Below are positions 15,634-24,912 of a stretch of DNA of 55,998 nucleotides, piece by piece (positions within the stretch are counted from its first letter, which is position 1; each line of letters opens with the position of its first letter). A model generated the notes under the pieces. The model saw only the letters and a list, made by a program, of their open reading frames with translations, was not told the origin of the DNA and made no database searches. The position numbers and the translations under genes are program-made. The stretch comes from a bacterium (GTDB taxonomy: Bacteria; Vulcanimicrobiota; Vulcanimicrobiia; Vulcanimicrobiales; SCRA01), in the NCBI GenBank assembly GCA_004298665.1, contig SCQY01000092.1, positions 1-55,998 on the forward strand. Reading direction: 5' to 3'.

Positions 15634-15919
15634 AGTCCCTCCTGAGCAGGTGTAGGTGGAGTATGCTCCTGCGCTCGGCCACACGGGTGGCACAGTACGC
15701 CGGCATCGACGTGTATAATGGCTCGACGCGAGCGCGTTGCGCACGCATTCACGCTAGGTGCTGTGAACGATAGGCCTCCGATCGGTCAACCATTCCGCGT
15801 ATCCGCGCCACAGTGATCGCGCGTGGGTGCATCCGCTCTCGGATGGGGAGGAGTTCCTGCGCACTCTGTGCGAGCCGGCGCGAGGAAGATACTCGTTCGA
15901 TGGGCATCGTTATGGACCA
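15634..15919. promoter_or_regulatory. Intergenic region between VWA gene and small-gene row
   Basis: About 286 nt with no convincing gene. It holds TATAAT on the plus strand (15716-15721), which reads TTATAC-like on the minus strand, and a short palindrome GGAGTATGCTCC at 15658-15669. It probably carries the promoter for the small-gene row. Confidence 0.35.
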
Positions 15920-17551
15920 TCACGCGATGCTTCGCGCGCCGTTGCCCACGCATGCGCTGTTCACGAGGGCCTGGATACGTTTACTGAAGCTCTCGACGAA
16001 GTTCTTGTCGAGCCGGACGACGGGGTGGCCGTAGAGTATCTCGTGGCGGAACGATGCCGGAACAACGGGGATCAAAGGAACGCCGGCGGCGATAGAGTCA
16101 CTTGCCATCACGTATCCATCGGTAAGGAACACGACGATACGCGGTGCTGGCAGCTCGTGGAGCCGTGCAAGCGCTGCGCCCAAGCTGGCGTCAGGTTCGC
16201 TGCCGCCGTCCGGGATGAAGCGTGCTAGGGCTTTCCCCGTCGTCTTCGGCGTCCAGGGCGTGACGGTTGGATGGTTAATCGTCGTGATTGCGCACCTGCC
16301 GTCTGTAGCGAAGGCGACCGTACTCAGTGCGAGCGCAAGGAGGCGGATCGCGTCAATCTCGCGCAAATCCGGGTGCGCGAAGTCGATGCCCGGGTTGAAT
16401 GAGGCTTCAGAGGGCGCAGCCATGGAGCCAGAATCGTCGACGAGGAAGCAGAGTGAGAGCCGTGTTCCGCGGGGCTTGTACTGTGAGCGCACGAAACAGT
16501 CATCGCTGCCGTGTGCTACTGCCCGCGTAAGGCGCGTTGGATCAATGCGCCCGCGTCGCTGGTTGCGACGCCGAACCCGGATCGAGCGTGAAACGCCCAG
16601 AATTCTCGAGACGGCCTGCGTAAATGCGGCTATCGTCGGCTGCAGCAGCTGTCGCTCGAGCTCCAGGTTCGCTGCGATGTCGTCGTCGTAGCGCAGTTCC
16701 TCTGAGGGAACCGTCGTCCCGACGATCGGATCGATGGAGCCGGCGCCGCCCTCGGTAGAGTCGTGGTGGAGTTCGGACTCCTTTCCGGGATCCGATTGCT
16801 CGTCGCTCGCTCCGTCTACCGGGGAGGACGCCGTCGGTGTGGTAGCCGGTGTGTCATGCTCCGTTCCATCCGCGTCCTCTGATGGGGCAGACGGGAGGGA
16901 GGGGACCGGAATGATGGCTGGGTTATTTTGGACAGGAGGAAGCCAGTGCGCCAGCAGCGGCAGGATCTCTCGGAGGATGGCCCAGCGGTCGACGCGCGTG
17001 GTCGCCACCTGAAGGGGTGACACGAGTGCGAGGAAGGCAGCGTCAACGTGCGGCCCGATGGGGTTTGCCAGCGTGCCATAGAGGCGGATGGCGAGGTCGC
17101 CGTCAACCGCGTAGGATCGCCACCCTTCGCCGAATGGCGGGTAGTACCCGAGCTTAAGGGCATGGGGGCTACGCGCGCGCAGCGCAGCCTCGGCGACGCC
17201 GTGTTCTGCATGCCAGAAGAGACGCACGATTTCCTCGGGCGTAAAGACGCCGCTGGCGCGAACGGCCTCTCGTGTCAACCTGGGAGGCGCCGTTTCCGCG
17301 AGGAGGCTCCCAAGTCTAGTGAACAACGAGGCCAGCCGGCGTTGGGCGGCGATACCTCGCGAGGGCGGCCCGATGTCGATGAGTGGGTTCTCATCACGTA
17401 GCCAGACCGAGAGCGCGCGCTCGGGGTATGTGACGATCCGCGCAACAGGGTCACCGCTCCATGTACGCGCGGGGACGAAGGTCACGCCCGTGTCGCGTGC
17501 GGCGATCGCGACCGTCGCGCGCAGCGCGGCGAGGCTAAGCAGCTTTGCCAT
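15920..17551 (-). CDS. VWA-domain protein, CobT-like partner of the AAA ATPase
   Basis: Metal-dependent protein-binding partner of a MoxR/CobS-type ATPase; such pairs remodel other proteins or insert metal cofactors. The 543-residue product has a helical N-terminal part, a disordered acidic linker (about 225-285, Ser/Glu/Asp/Pro-rich) and a C-terminal von Willebrand A domain from about 355. That domain shows the MIDAS motif DDSGS (near 370) and a later FLTDGY. The Met at 17551 lies 17 nt inside the AAA gene in another frame, so the two are coupled. The CobT-like layout (linker then VWA) fits, but the element has no cobalamin genes, so another target is likely. Confidence 0.85.
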   Translation of the reverse strand: MAKLLSLAALRATVAIAARDTGVTFVPARTWSGDPVARIVTYPERALSVWLRDENPLIDIGPPSRGIAAQRRLASLFTRLGSLLAETAPPRLTREAVRASGVFTPEEIVRLFWHAEHGVAEAALRARSPHALKLGYYPPFGEGWRSYAVDGDLAIRLYGTLANPIGPHVDAAFLALVSPLQVATTRVDRWAILREILPLLAHWLPPVQNNPAIIPVPSLPSAPSEDADGTEHDTPATTPTASSPVDGASDEQSDPGKESELHHDSTEGGAGSIDPIVGTTVPSEELRYDDDIAANLELERQLLQPTIAAFTQAVSRILGVSRSIRVRRRNQRRGRIDPTRLTRAVAHGSDDCFVRSQYKPRGTRLSLCFLVDDSGSMAAPSEASFNPGIDFAHPDLREIDAIRLLALALSTVAFATDGRCAITTINHPTVTPWTPKTTGKALARFIPDGGSEPDASLGAALARLHELPAPRIVVFLTDGYVMASDSIAAGVPLIPVVPASFRHEILYGHPVVRLDKNFVESFSKRIQALVNSACVGNGARSIA

Positions 17552-18395
17552 GGCGACTGCGATCGTATTGCACAGTGAGCATCTGCTCGGCTTCTGCGTC
17601 GAAGGTTGGAAGAAGATGCCGAGCGGCGACGGCGATGTTCTCGCGAATCGTCAGGCCAAGCGCTCGAGCCGCGGGCTCGTCGATGCCCTGGTCCTGAAGA
17701 TAGGCTGTGAGCGTACACGCACGGTCGATTTCACGTAGCGAGACAACGACGGGGGAGTCGCTCGTGTTGAGCGCGACGCTCAGGCGGCCAGCAAGGGTCA
17801 CGAAGTCGGCGAGGATTTCGGGCGATAGCGACGGATGGCGTGCGCTGAAGTGGGCGAGCTGCTCCTCGTCGGTCATGCCAGGCCACGCGATCGGTTGGAA
17901 GCGCGAGTAGAATGCCGGCGAGAGCCGGTAGTTGCCGCCATAACCGTCGAGGTTCGTGGTGGCGACGAATTGGAAACCGGGTGCGGGGTGGAGCAGCTTG
18001 AAGCCAGCGCTCTTAATCACGATTGGCTCGCAGTTCGCGATCGGGTGCCAGAGGTGAGCTACATCCGCGGGGGATGTCGTGATCTCGTTCACGACCAGGC
18101 GTAGGCCTTCGCGGTAAGCACGCGTGATGGGCCCCTCACGGTGGACGAAGCGGGCGTTCTCGTTGTGAACCACCTCGCCGTAGAGCGGGTTCTCTTCCGT
18201 CTCCGGCGTCATCGAGATCGAGATGACCCCGTTTGGATGCGCATCAGCGTTCTCGCCGGCGAGCTCAGGGAGCGTTCGGTCGCCGACGGTTTTGATGCGC
18301 GTAGCGCTGTAGGTTTTTCCCGCGCCCGAGGGCCCGTAGAGAAGGACGGGGGCCTGGGCGTTCAGCCAGAAAGCGAGTTGCTCGAGTGGAGTCAC
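17535..18395 (-). CDS. MoxR/CobS-type AAA+ ATPase
   Basis: Predicted hexameric ATPase acting with the VWA protein encoded next. The 286-residue product has Walker A GPSGAGKT (21-28), a sensor FVATTNLDGYG and an arginine-finger candidate AFYSRFQP. The Walker B strand reads LVVNEI (101-105 region), so the usual Asp-Glu is Asn-Glu; the catalytic Glu is kept but the Mg-coordinating Asp is not. Starts at GTG overlapping the upstream stop (GTGA). The AAA-VWA order is standard for the family. Residue numbering is approximate. Confidence 0.88.
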   Translation of the reverse strand: MTPLEQLAFWLNAQAPVLLYGPSGAGKTYSATRIKTVGDRTLPELAGENADAHPNGVISISMTPETEENPLYGEVVHNENARFVHREGPITRAYREGLRLVVNEITTSPADVAHLWHPIANCEPIVIKSAGFKLLHPAPGFQFVATTNLDGYGGNYRLSPAFYSRFQPIAWPGMTDEEQLAHFSARHPSLSPEILADFVTLAGRLSVALNTSDSPVVVSLREIDRACTLTAYLQDQGIDEPAARALGLTIRENIAVAARHLLPTFDAEAEQMLTVQYDRSRHGKAA

Positions 18396-18940
18396 GCGGG
18401 GCTTCCTTTCATGGTGTCGATCGCGCGAGCGAGGATGGAGGGAGTTACGGGATAGCCATCGAGGAGGATCATGCGTGTGTCGTGCTCGGCCAGGCGCGCC
18501 TCAATGATGGGAAGCAGCGCGTCAAGCTGGATCAGGTCGGGCGGGAGCCCCACCAGCCCAAGAGCCGTGAGAAAGAGCGGTGGCAGGTTGCCGCCTTCGT
18601 ATCCGATGCGCTCGCCCTCGAGGATGCGCACAGTGCATGTGACGCTCGCTGGGATTCGCTTGAGGCGCTCAGCGATCGCTTGGAGCCGGTCGTCGGAGAC
18701 AGGAATGCCGATGGCAGTAAGTACCGGACCTGCGTCGCCAGGCTCGCGGCGGAAGCGTTCTGCGTCGGCAGATACGGCAATCGGCAATGGAACCGCACGT
18801 AATCCCGCGGCGGTCAGCACTTCGAGCGTACCGCCGGCCCGCAGGCCCTCAAGTCGCTCGGTGGTCCCGCGAATGAGCGCGGCAAGGGTCGCACTGGCGC
18901 GAGCGGCGTTGGTCGTATTACGTGCATCGAAGTCAGGCAT
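18392..18940 (-). CDS. Hypothetical protein upstream of the AAA-VWA pair
   Basis: A 182-residue product with GGAG 12 nt before the ATG and a stop overlapping the AAA start. N-terminal half helical (ARASATLAALIRGTTERLEG), then PVLTAIGIPVSDDRLQAIAE and a C-terminal LLDGYPVTPSILARAI. No recognised motif. Coupling suggests it works with the ATPase, perhaps as its substrate or adaptor; this is inference. Confidence 0.55.
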   Translation of the reverse strand: MPDFDARNTTNAARASATLAALIRGTTERLEGLRAGGTLEVLTAAGLRAVPLPIAVSADAERFRREPGDAGPVLTAIGIPVSDDRLQAIAERLKRIPASVTCTVRILEGERIGYEGGNLPPLFLTALGLVGLPPDLIQLDALLPIIEARLAEHDTRMILLDGYPVTPSILARAIDTMKGSPA

Positions 18941-18987
18941 GAATGGTTCGTGCTCCAGCGGGTGCGCGTGCTGACATGCGCAGTGGC

Positions 18988-19236
18988 TTATCGGTCGTGA
19001 TGCGGCGCTGGCGGCGTCGGGACCGGAGCAGGGGTATCCCGTTGCTGCGGCCCCCCGCTCATGAGCACCTCAGAGATGCCAATGATTTCGCTCGCCGTCA
19101 AGTACCGTGCTTCGAGCACCGTGGTGGCGACACAAGCGATGGATCCGCTGCTCGAGCGAATCGCGATAACCACGCGCGTGCGCGCTGCGCGATCAGGATC
19201 GCGCAGGATGAGTTGGCGAGCCTCGTCGATGGTCAT
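18988..19236 (-). CDS. Small hypothetical protein
   Basis: An 82-residue product, ATG overlapping the helicase stop (ATGA). Begins MTIDEARQLILRDPDRAART followed by a beta hairpin and a Pro-rich tail (APVPTPPAPHHD). No family recognised; placed in the same operon as the helicase. Confidence 0.5.
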   Translation of the reverse strand: MTIDEARQLILRDPDRAARTRVVIAIRSSSGSIACVATTVLEARYLTASEIIGISEVLMSGGPQQRDTPAPVPTPPAPHHDR

Positions 19237-22196
19237 GCGGCATCGCCCGTGTGCGTATCATCATAAGCGGTCACAGCAGCCTGATCATCCATCCCGTCTC
19301 CGAGGGCGATGGCAGCTGCGGCATCCAGATATAATCCGAAGATCGCGGACCCGTGTGCGTCGACGAACACGTGGGTATCGCGAATAAAGCGTCTGTCGTC
19401 CAACAACGGCTCTACACGTCTGGAGCTACTGCGCTCTTCATCGTACGCCCGAAGCGGACCGAATGGAGGCAATGCTACGACGATGTTACGTGTGATCTGA
19501 GGCAGAGCATCGCATTCCATTTGCCACCGCGCTCGCGCTTCGTCGCGTGAGAGTGGCGTGCCATCTGGTAGTAATCCGATGTGTGCCACGTCCACTCGAA
19601 GGAGACGATATTCCTGCGGATTGTTGCCGTAGCGCGGGAGTCGAATCGCACACGTGATACCGCGCGCGGTCTCCAAGAAGTGCACGTCCGCGCCGCGAGT
19701 TTCCCTCTCGACGCAGTTCCAGTCTCGGACGAAGGTATAGGGCTCTTCGATCTGTAGCCTCACGGCAGGGCAACCGCCGATCGTCGTTGGAGTGGCGACC
19801 TGCCGTTTACTCGGATAGGTGCGCTGATCCAGCTCCTTCATTTGGATCGTTTCACAGGCGGTGGTCAATGTATGCCAGAGTCGCTGCTGCAGCGGGTAGC
19901 GATCACAGCTAGGCATGGTCGCGATCCATCGCACCAGGTCGACAACGCGTTTGACGCGGTGAGTGGCGGCGTGGAAGGGAGCGAGTGCCGAATCGGCTTT
20001 CATACGTTCTGCCATGAGGTTGATAACGTCGCTATCGGGCGCATTGAGGACAAGAGTGTCGGCACGGATTGCGATACTATCGCGTTCCCCGTAGGTACAC
20101 GCACCTGCTTCGCGCATCTTCGCGACGACGGTTCCGAGGTTCGCGGAAAGCGCGGGGATGTCGGTCGTGAAGAAGACAACGTTGGGCCAGGAGACTTGCC
20201 CCGTACGGCAGACACGGCCCATGACTTGCGCGAACTCGGCTGGCCGGAGAAACGGATCGAAGACAAGGAGATTGCGTTTTTCGCGGTTGGCGAACGTGGC
20301 GCCGGCGTGCAGGTCGATGCCGCGGCTGCCCGCTTCCGAAACCGCGACGGCATGTACGCGCCCGTCGGCAAAGTCGCGAATCGCTTGCGCGTTGGCTTTT
20401 GCACTCGATCGCGGGATCGTCTGCAACGCCCCGTTCACACGAACGGTGCGGACGCTGCGACCCGTTATCTCGGCGAAGTCGCTCCCGTAGCGGGTAGCGA
20501 GATCGGTGAGCACGTGGTCGTCATCCACGACGGCATTCAGCGCGCGGACAAAACTCGAAGTCGTCGCTGCGGTCCGCTCAGGATTACGATCGACCAGCAC
20601 CGCCTTGTCGCCGACCCGGATGGTGCGGACGTTCACCGGTAGGCTCAACAGTTCGATAAGCCCGCGAATTAGATGCTTTCCTGAGCTCGTAGAGTGATCG
20701 GCGCCTTCCGCAGCGGCGGCTGCCTGGCGTTGAGCTTCTCCCGTACGGGCGAGTTCGATCACTATGGATTCGTGACGCGCCCGTGCTTCGTCGATATAGT
20801 CAAATAGCGCCGGCCGGCACATGTCCGTCACGATGGTCTTGAGCGCCCGGTTCGCGAGCATCGTGATCTGGCTGGCAGTCGGCACGGGAAATCGCGCTTC
20901 GTCGAAGGTGAGTCGCGAGTATCGCTCGAGACGGGCTTTGGCGTAAACGACCGCGCCGTTGACGATTGCCTGGTACTGATCGAGGACGGCGCGCTGCGCA
21001 TCGGTCGTTCTGACCGTGATCGTGCTATAGGTGACGCCCTCGAATGATAGGCCGCCAGAGGCGACGGTGCCGAGACTCACGCCCTCGGCAATGAGCAGCT
21101 CGGCCATGCGCGTCTGCTGCGCGGCGGCGGCCACAAGCTCAGAGGTTGGATACATTGCCTGCGGGCCGGCGAGCCCGAGGCGGTTGGCGAGATACTTGAA
21201 AGCCTTCGCGTTGGGGATTGGCGTGGCGGAGAGGAAGAGCATCCGCGCGTCGGGCATGGCAGCATCGATCGTCCGAAGCATATGCCCTTGGTCGCTGTTG
21301 AGTTCCCGCAGAGCATCGCACTCATCGAAGATCCACAGCGTATCGTCCGGGAGGAGGCACCGAAGGACGTCTGCGAAACGCAGTCGGATCGTTGCGCTCC
21401 GCCGGCTCTTACCGTCGCGCACGGCATCCATGAGCATGGAGGCATACGGCGCGTCGGGATGCGCGCGCAGGTGCGCCTCTGCGGCCTCAACCGTTTGGGT
21501 TAGGGGGCGCCGAAGCGTCGCGTAGGTAGCGAGCAGATACGGCGTCCGGCGCACATCGAGCTGCGCGATCGTGTCCAGGTGTGCGTGCGCGAGCATGCCG
21601 AAGCGGTCGGGTGGGATTCCCAAGTCGTGGCCTTGCGTTTGGAAAACGCCGGCGATCAGGCGGCTGCTCGTGACGGTTACAACCGGCGGTGGGGTGCGCT
21701 CGAGGCTGCGGGTGGCCTCGGCGGCTGCGAGCGCGACCGATGTCTTGCCAGAACCCGTACCAAAGCCCAGGAGGAAGCCGCATCGAACGGAACGGTCGTG
21801 CTCGTCGACGTGGCGTCTGGAATGGGCGGTAAGCGCGCGCGCGACGAGCTCGAGTTGCTCGCGTGAAAGGATCCCTTGCTGGATGAGCCCGCGATCAAGA
21901 CGAACGGGAACGTTCGGTAGCGGTTGTCGGATGGCGCGCTGGACGCTCGGCGCCAGGAGGGGTGTAGGGTGTGGGGGAGCGGCAACGGCGAGGGCCCTGG
22001 GAATGTAAGCGCTCCAATGAGCGCCGTCGCTGAGGGGCGGCACCTCATTACGCGTGAAGGCCACCGGCTCAATGATCCCGGTGGGTCGCAGGTGGCGGTC
22101 GCCGAGATGGAAGAGGGGGAATGCTGTTTGCGCGCCAGAGGTTCGCGAGCGGCGCGGTGCCGACGTCATGGTCATGAAGGGGGCGAGCTCCAGCAT
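19233..22196 (-). CDS. Strawberry-notch-like SF2 helicase
   Basis: Predicted DNA or RNA helicase/translocase. The product is about 987 residues from the ATG at 22196 (an ATG 21 nt later has GGAG upstream and is equally possible). It has Walker A GFGTGSGKT near 144-152, a FDECDAL box near 288 and LFLSATPIPN. The C-terminal half carries SEAGSRGIDLHAG (near 620) and FAQVMGRVCRTGQ (near 655), the hallmark of the strawberry-notch helicase C-terminal domain. Reading upstream to 22709 gives low-complexity sequence and is rejected. Preceded by a methyltransferase-like gene; this pairing is common on large plasmids and phages. Confidence 0.85.
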   Translation of the reverse strand: MLELAPFMTMTSAPRRSRTSGAQTAFPLFHLGDRHLRPTGIIEPVAFTRNEVPPLSDGAHWSAYIPRALAVAAPPHPTPLLAPSVQRAIRQPLPNVPVRLDRGLIQQGILSREQLELVARALTAHSRRHVDEHDRSVRCGFLLGFGTGSGKTSVALAAAEATRSLERTPPPVVTVTSSRLIAGVFQTQGHDLGIPPDRFGMLAHAHLDTIAQLDVRRTPYLLATYATLRRPLTQTVEAAEAHLRAHPDAPYASMLMDAVRDGKSRRSATIRLRFADVLRCLLPDDTLWIFDECDALRELNSDQGHMLRTIDAAMPDARMLFLSATPIPNAKAFKYLANRLGLAGPQAMYPTSELVAAAAQQTRMAELLIAEGVSLGTVASGGLSFEGVTYSTITVRTTDAQRAVLDQYQAIVNGAVVYAKARLERYSRLTFDEARFPVPTASQITMLANRALKTIVTDMCRPALFDYIDEARARHESIVIELARTGEAQRQAAAAAEGADHSTSSGKHLIRGLIELLSLPVNVRTIRVGDKAVLVDRNPERTAATTSSFVRALNAVVDDDHVLTDLATRYGSDFAEITGRSVRTVRVNGALQTIPRSSAKANAQAIRDFADGRVHAVAVSEAGSRGIDLHAGATFANREKRNLLVFDPFLRPAEFAQVMGRVCRTGQVSWPNVVFFTTDIPALSANLGTVVAKMREAGACTYGERDSIAIRADTLVLNAPDSDVINLMAERMKADSALAPFHAATHRVKRVVDLVRWIATMPSCDRYPLQQRLWHTLTTACETIQMKELDQRTYPSKRQVATPTTIGGCPAVRLQIEEPYTFVRDWNCVERETRGADVHFLETARGITCAIRLPRYGNNPQEYRLLRVDVAHIGLLPDGTPLSRDEARARWQMECDALPQITRNIVVALPPFGPLRAYDEERSSSRRVEPLLDDRRFIRDTHVFVDAHGSAIFGLYLDAAAAIALGDGMDDQAAVTAYDDTHTGDAA

Positions 22197-22317
22197 ATGT
22201 GCTAAGCAAGACGGAAGGGTCACTCGCCGCTCGCACGTTCGCTGGGTACAGGTAGCATCACGCGCGCTATGAGGTTGGCGTGTAGCGACCGGCAAAGTGG
22301 ATGGAGTGTGCGCGCGA

Positions 22318-22515
22318 TCAGCTATCCGTGGCGCGGCACGCCTCATGGGTGTGGCAGGTGTGGGGTGCCGAGCCGCAATCCATGGCAACGACTGCGGCGG
22401 AGTTGCCGGCCGCAGCGCTACACGCTGGAAACGCTGCCGCAGCGAGGCAGGTGGCGCACGCGTCGTCCTTGACGACCGGACGCCGGTGGCAGTAGTCGCA
22501 GAGAAGGAAGGCCAT
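22318..22515 (-). CDS. Cys-rich zinc-binding miniprotein
   Basis: A 65-residue product with AGAGGT 8 nt before the ATG. Cys pairs at CDYC (6-9) and CATC (20-23) form a likely zinc ribbon; further Cys and His follow (CGSAPHTCHTHEAC). It sits between the methyltransferase and helicase genes, 34 nt after the former. Function unknown. Confidence 0.55.
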   Translation of the reverse strand: MAFLLCDYCHRRPVVKDDACATCLAAAAFPACSAAAGNSAAVVAMDCGSAPHTCHTHEACRATDS

Positions 22516-22549
22516 CGTCTTTTACCTCTTACGCCAACACAGAGAGGGC

Positions 22550-23689
22550 TTAGTTGAGGACATCGCGCGTCGGTTCGTACGCGCACGGAACGATAATGCC
22601 GGTTTGCGCAAAATCGTTCGTGTGGCCTGACGGCATGTGGAGCCGTAGGCCGTGTCCCGCGCGTGGATCCCAGGCAAACTCGAACCCGATGCTTAGCGGA
22701 GCCAACCACGCCTCCAGCACCGTGCGGTGTTGAAGTATCCTCGCCTCTGCTTGATCTTCATCCGTGGTGCCGTTACACCGGTCCTCGGCGAGTCGATGTA
22801 GGGCGAGCGAGATGGCTTCCAGTTCGTCGACAAGCGCGGCAGTTGCGCCAGGGACAGCCGTAAGCTCCGCGAGGAGGGCCTGATGGTACGTGTAGCCGTT
22901 GCGGAGGCGGAAACTAAGAGACCCAACGGTCGTGGTCGCGAAGGCCCGGTCTGGGGTACGCCACAGCAGCGCATCGGCCTGGTGTAGCCAGCGCCCGATG
23001 TGCGCGTTTGTCGGGCCGTGCGGCGCGATACCGACGAGTGCGCCGCCGGCGCGCAAGAGCAGTCGGACATGCCGGATATGCTCCAAGGCCTCAGAGAACG
23101 GTGGATTCATCAAGGCGCCGTCATACGCTGTCCCCGTGTGCGAGAAGATCGACTCCTCGACGACGCGCACGCGCTCGTCGCCGGCGAACCGCCGCAGGAG
23201 GCTCTTTGCACGACGTGGATCAACCTCGACGGCGGTGACTTGCGCGTGTGGTATCAGCTCGAGGATCGCACCGACCATGGCGCCATCGCCGGCTGATGGC
23301 TCAAGGATGCGTGGAGCGGCCATCCATCCGATCTCATTGGCCAGGTCTTGCGCCAGCTCGTGCGCGTAGGATGCGCCGGTAGGGAAGAACTCGAGCGTCG
23401 CGATCGTATCGGCATAGAAGCCGGTCGTGACCGCCTCGACGATCGCAGCTTTGGCATCCGCGGGCGCGACATGCCGCCTGCGTTTGCGGTTCCACGTGAC
23501 GCCGATGGCGTCAAAGAAGTCGTCGATCTCGCGGTAAAGCGTCGGCGACACGCGCGGTAACAGCGCTTCGTCGCTGGCGTACGAGATTGAGCCCAAGGCC
23601 GCGCGTGCCTCGGGAGAGAGCGAGACACGCGTTGGGGAGCCATCCGACGACACACTATCGTCAAGCGAAAATAACGGGAGAACGCTCAT
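22550..23689 (-). CDS. Adenine-specific DNA methyltransferase-like protein
   Basis: Predicted class I SAM-dependent methyltransferase. The 379-residue product has motif I EPSAGDGAMVGAI (130-142), an acidic VEVDPRRA after strand 2, and the catalytic NPPF at 195-198, the motif of N6-adenine or N4-cytosine enzymes. N-terminal 100 residues are a helical extension (TNRKRRRHVAP-like basic patch). No target-recognition domain is obvious. GGAGG lies 4 nt before the ATG. Together with the strawberry-notch helicase it resembles plasmid or phage anti-restriction or DNA-maintenance pairs. Confidence 0.8.
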   Translation of the reverse strand: MSVLPLFSLDDSVSSDGSPTRVSLSPEARAALGSISYASDEALLPRVSPTLYREIDDFFDAIGVTWNRKRRRHVAPADAKAAIVEAVTTGFYADTIATLEFFPTGASYAHELAQDLANEIGWMAAPRILEPSAGDGAMVGAILELIPHAQVTAVEVDPRRAKSLLRRFAGDERVRVVEESIFSHTGTAYDGALMNPPFSEALEHIRHVRLLLRAGGALVGIAPHGPTNAHIGRWLHQADALLWRTPDRAFATTTVGSLSFRLRNGYTYHQALLAELTAVPGATAALVDELEAISLALHRLAEDRCNGTTDEDQAEARILQHRTVLEAWLAPLSIGFEFAWDPRAGHGLRLHMPSGHTNDFAQTGIIVPCAYEPTRDVLN

Positions 23690-23908
23690 CGAACCTCCGG
23701 AATGGGCGAAGACGATGCGCGTGGGCTCCAGCAGGACATGCTAAGCGCGGCATTTACCGCATCTTTGCCGCCTGGAAGGGCGTTAGGTTGGCGTAATGCC
23801 GCGTGCGTCAGGGGAGCGCAAAAGGAGCTGCTGGCGCGTGCCTTGTGCGTCGATCGTTACGATCGCTGCCGTCGACGGAATGTGCCGGGCGTGCTCAGGG
23901 TATTCAGT
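23690..23908. promoter_or_regulatory. Promoter region of the methyltransferase-helicase operon
   Basis: A gap of 219 nt between the HD gene and the methyltransferase gene. It contains a perfect 15-nt palindrome CGATCG-TTA-CGATCG (23851-23865) and a 9-nt inverted repeat CGCGGCATT/AATGCCGCG (23746-23754 and 23795-23803). Both are plausible operators; no protein-like ORF is seen. Confidence 0.4.
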
Positions 23909-24532
23909 TCATCCTGCGTCCGTAAGTTCAGCGAAGCGATGAAGGAACATAGCCTTAGCTTGTGGTGGGTCCCAGCATCTAATCTCCGCGCCGGCGATGG
24001 GTCCGTTCCACCATGCACCGCGGTTTGTCATCAGCTCGCGAATTTCAAGACCGGCTAGTGCGCGGTCAGCCTCTTTTACCGTGACAGGAGTCTTTGGCGG
24101 CAATCCGAACGCCGCGTAGATCGTGCGCTGCACGACGGCTTCAGCATCGCGGTAGGGCTGCATCTTCGCGTCGTACTTGATAGGGCGTGGGAGGTCCAAC
24201 AAGTACGCCTCGGCGGCATCGTGCAGAAGCCCAGCGAGGGCGTCCTGCGGAGCGCACAAGCGGCTCACGTGCCAGCAGTGCTCGGCGACAGAGTAGAACG
24301 CCTTAGTATGCCCGGCGAAGCGGCACTGCATCGCTAAGCTGTGGGCGATATCCTCAATGCGTACGTCCTCAGGATGAGGATCGAATGGCCAGAATGGAAA
24401 GCCGGTAACGCACTCGATACAATCGCCCTGTCGCTGGGTCTCTCTTCGCCTCTCGCACTCGACTCGCACCCCGTTCGAAGCCGGCGGCGTCGAGGACTGT
24501 GCGCTATCGCTCTTGTCGTTATCGCTGGCCAT
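23909..24532 (-). CDS. HD-domain phosphohydrolase (YfbR-like)
   Basis: Predicted metal-dependent nucleotidase or phosphohydrolase. The 207-residue product carries GHTKAFYSVAEHCWHVSRL (74-92), GLLHDAAEAYLLDLPRPIK (101-119) and a later Asp, the standard HD set (His85, His104, Asp105). Plasmid- and phage-encoded relatives act on deoxynucleotides, but the substrate here is unknown. Residues 1-40 are polar and disordered. The ATG at 24532 overlaps the end of the upstream gene. Confidence 0.85.
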   Translation of the reverse strand: MASDNDKSDSAQSSTPPASNGVRVECERRRETQRQGDCIECVTGFPFWPFDPHPEDVRIEDIAHSLAMQCRFAGHTKAFYSVAEHCWHVSRLCAPQDALAGLLHDAAEAYLLDLPRPIKYDAKMQPYRDAEAVVQRTIYAAFGLPPKTPVTVKEADRALAGLEIRELMTNRGAWWNGPIAGAEIRCWDPPQAKAMFLHRFAELTDAG

Positions 24533-24534
24533 CG

Positions 24535-24912
24535 TTACCAAACCCCCAGCGGTAGAGCATCGACGAGGGCTTCGCGCTCCCGGTACTCCCGGAGTTCCTC
24601 CTGCGCGTCAGGGGTGGTGTCGTTCTCGAGGGCTGCGATATTGTCGTAGTCGACAAGCGTGACGCCCACTGGAGCATCGGCTCGTACGGCTTGCAATGAA
24701 CCACCCCGTATATAGATCCCGACCGTCCGCGCCACTGTGACTACCGTATCGGCGCTGACGCGCTCGCAAAGGTCGTCGATCTCGTCACTAGTTAGTGCCG
24801 GACCGGCGTCGGTGGCAATCTCGTATACGGAGGTCGGGATGCTATCCTGTTCCTGGAGTAGCCTGAGCCCGGCGAGAACGGCTGAGCGTTCGCGGTCGTC
24901 GAGGATCGTCAT
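24535..24912 (-). CDS. Hypothetical protein of plasmid-accessory type
   Basis: A 125-residue product, start at the ATG preceded by AAGGAG. N-terminal DDRERSAVLAGLRLLQEQD and LTSDEIDDLCERVSAD resemble uncharacterised plasmid proteins; the C-terminus is acidic and helical (AQEELREYREREALVDAL). Overlaps the zincin stop by 4 nt (ATGA) and the HD start, so it sits in one operon. Confidence 0.6.
   Translation of the reverse strand: MTILDDRERSAVLAGLRLLQEQDSIPTSVYEIATDAGPALTSDEIDDLCERVSADTVVTVARTVGIYIRGGSLQAVRADAPVGVTLVDYDNIAALENDTTPDAQEELREYREREALVDALPLGVW

Noticed and set aside
19842-20642. Plus-strand 266-codon ORF
   Set aside because: Antisense of the helicase C-terminal domain, whose motifs are clear on the other strand.
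22197-22709. N-terminal extension of the helicase frame
   Set aside because: Arg/Pro/His-rich, overlaps the zinc miniprotein and methyltransferase genes; the real start is at 22196 or 22175.
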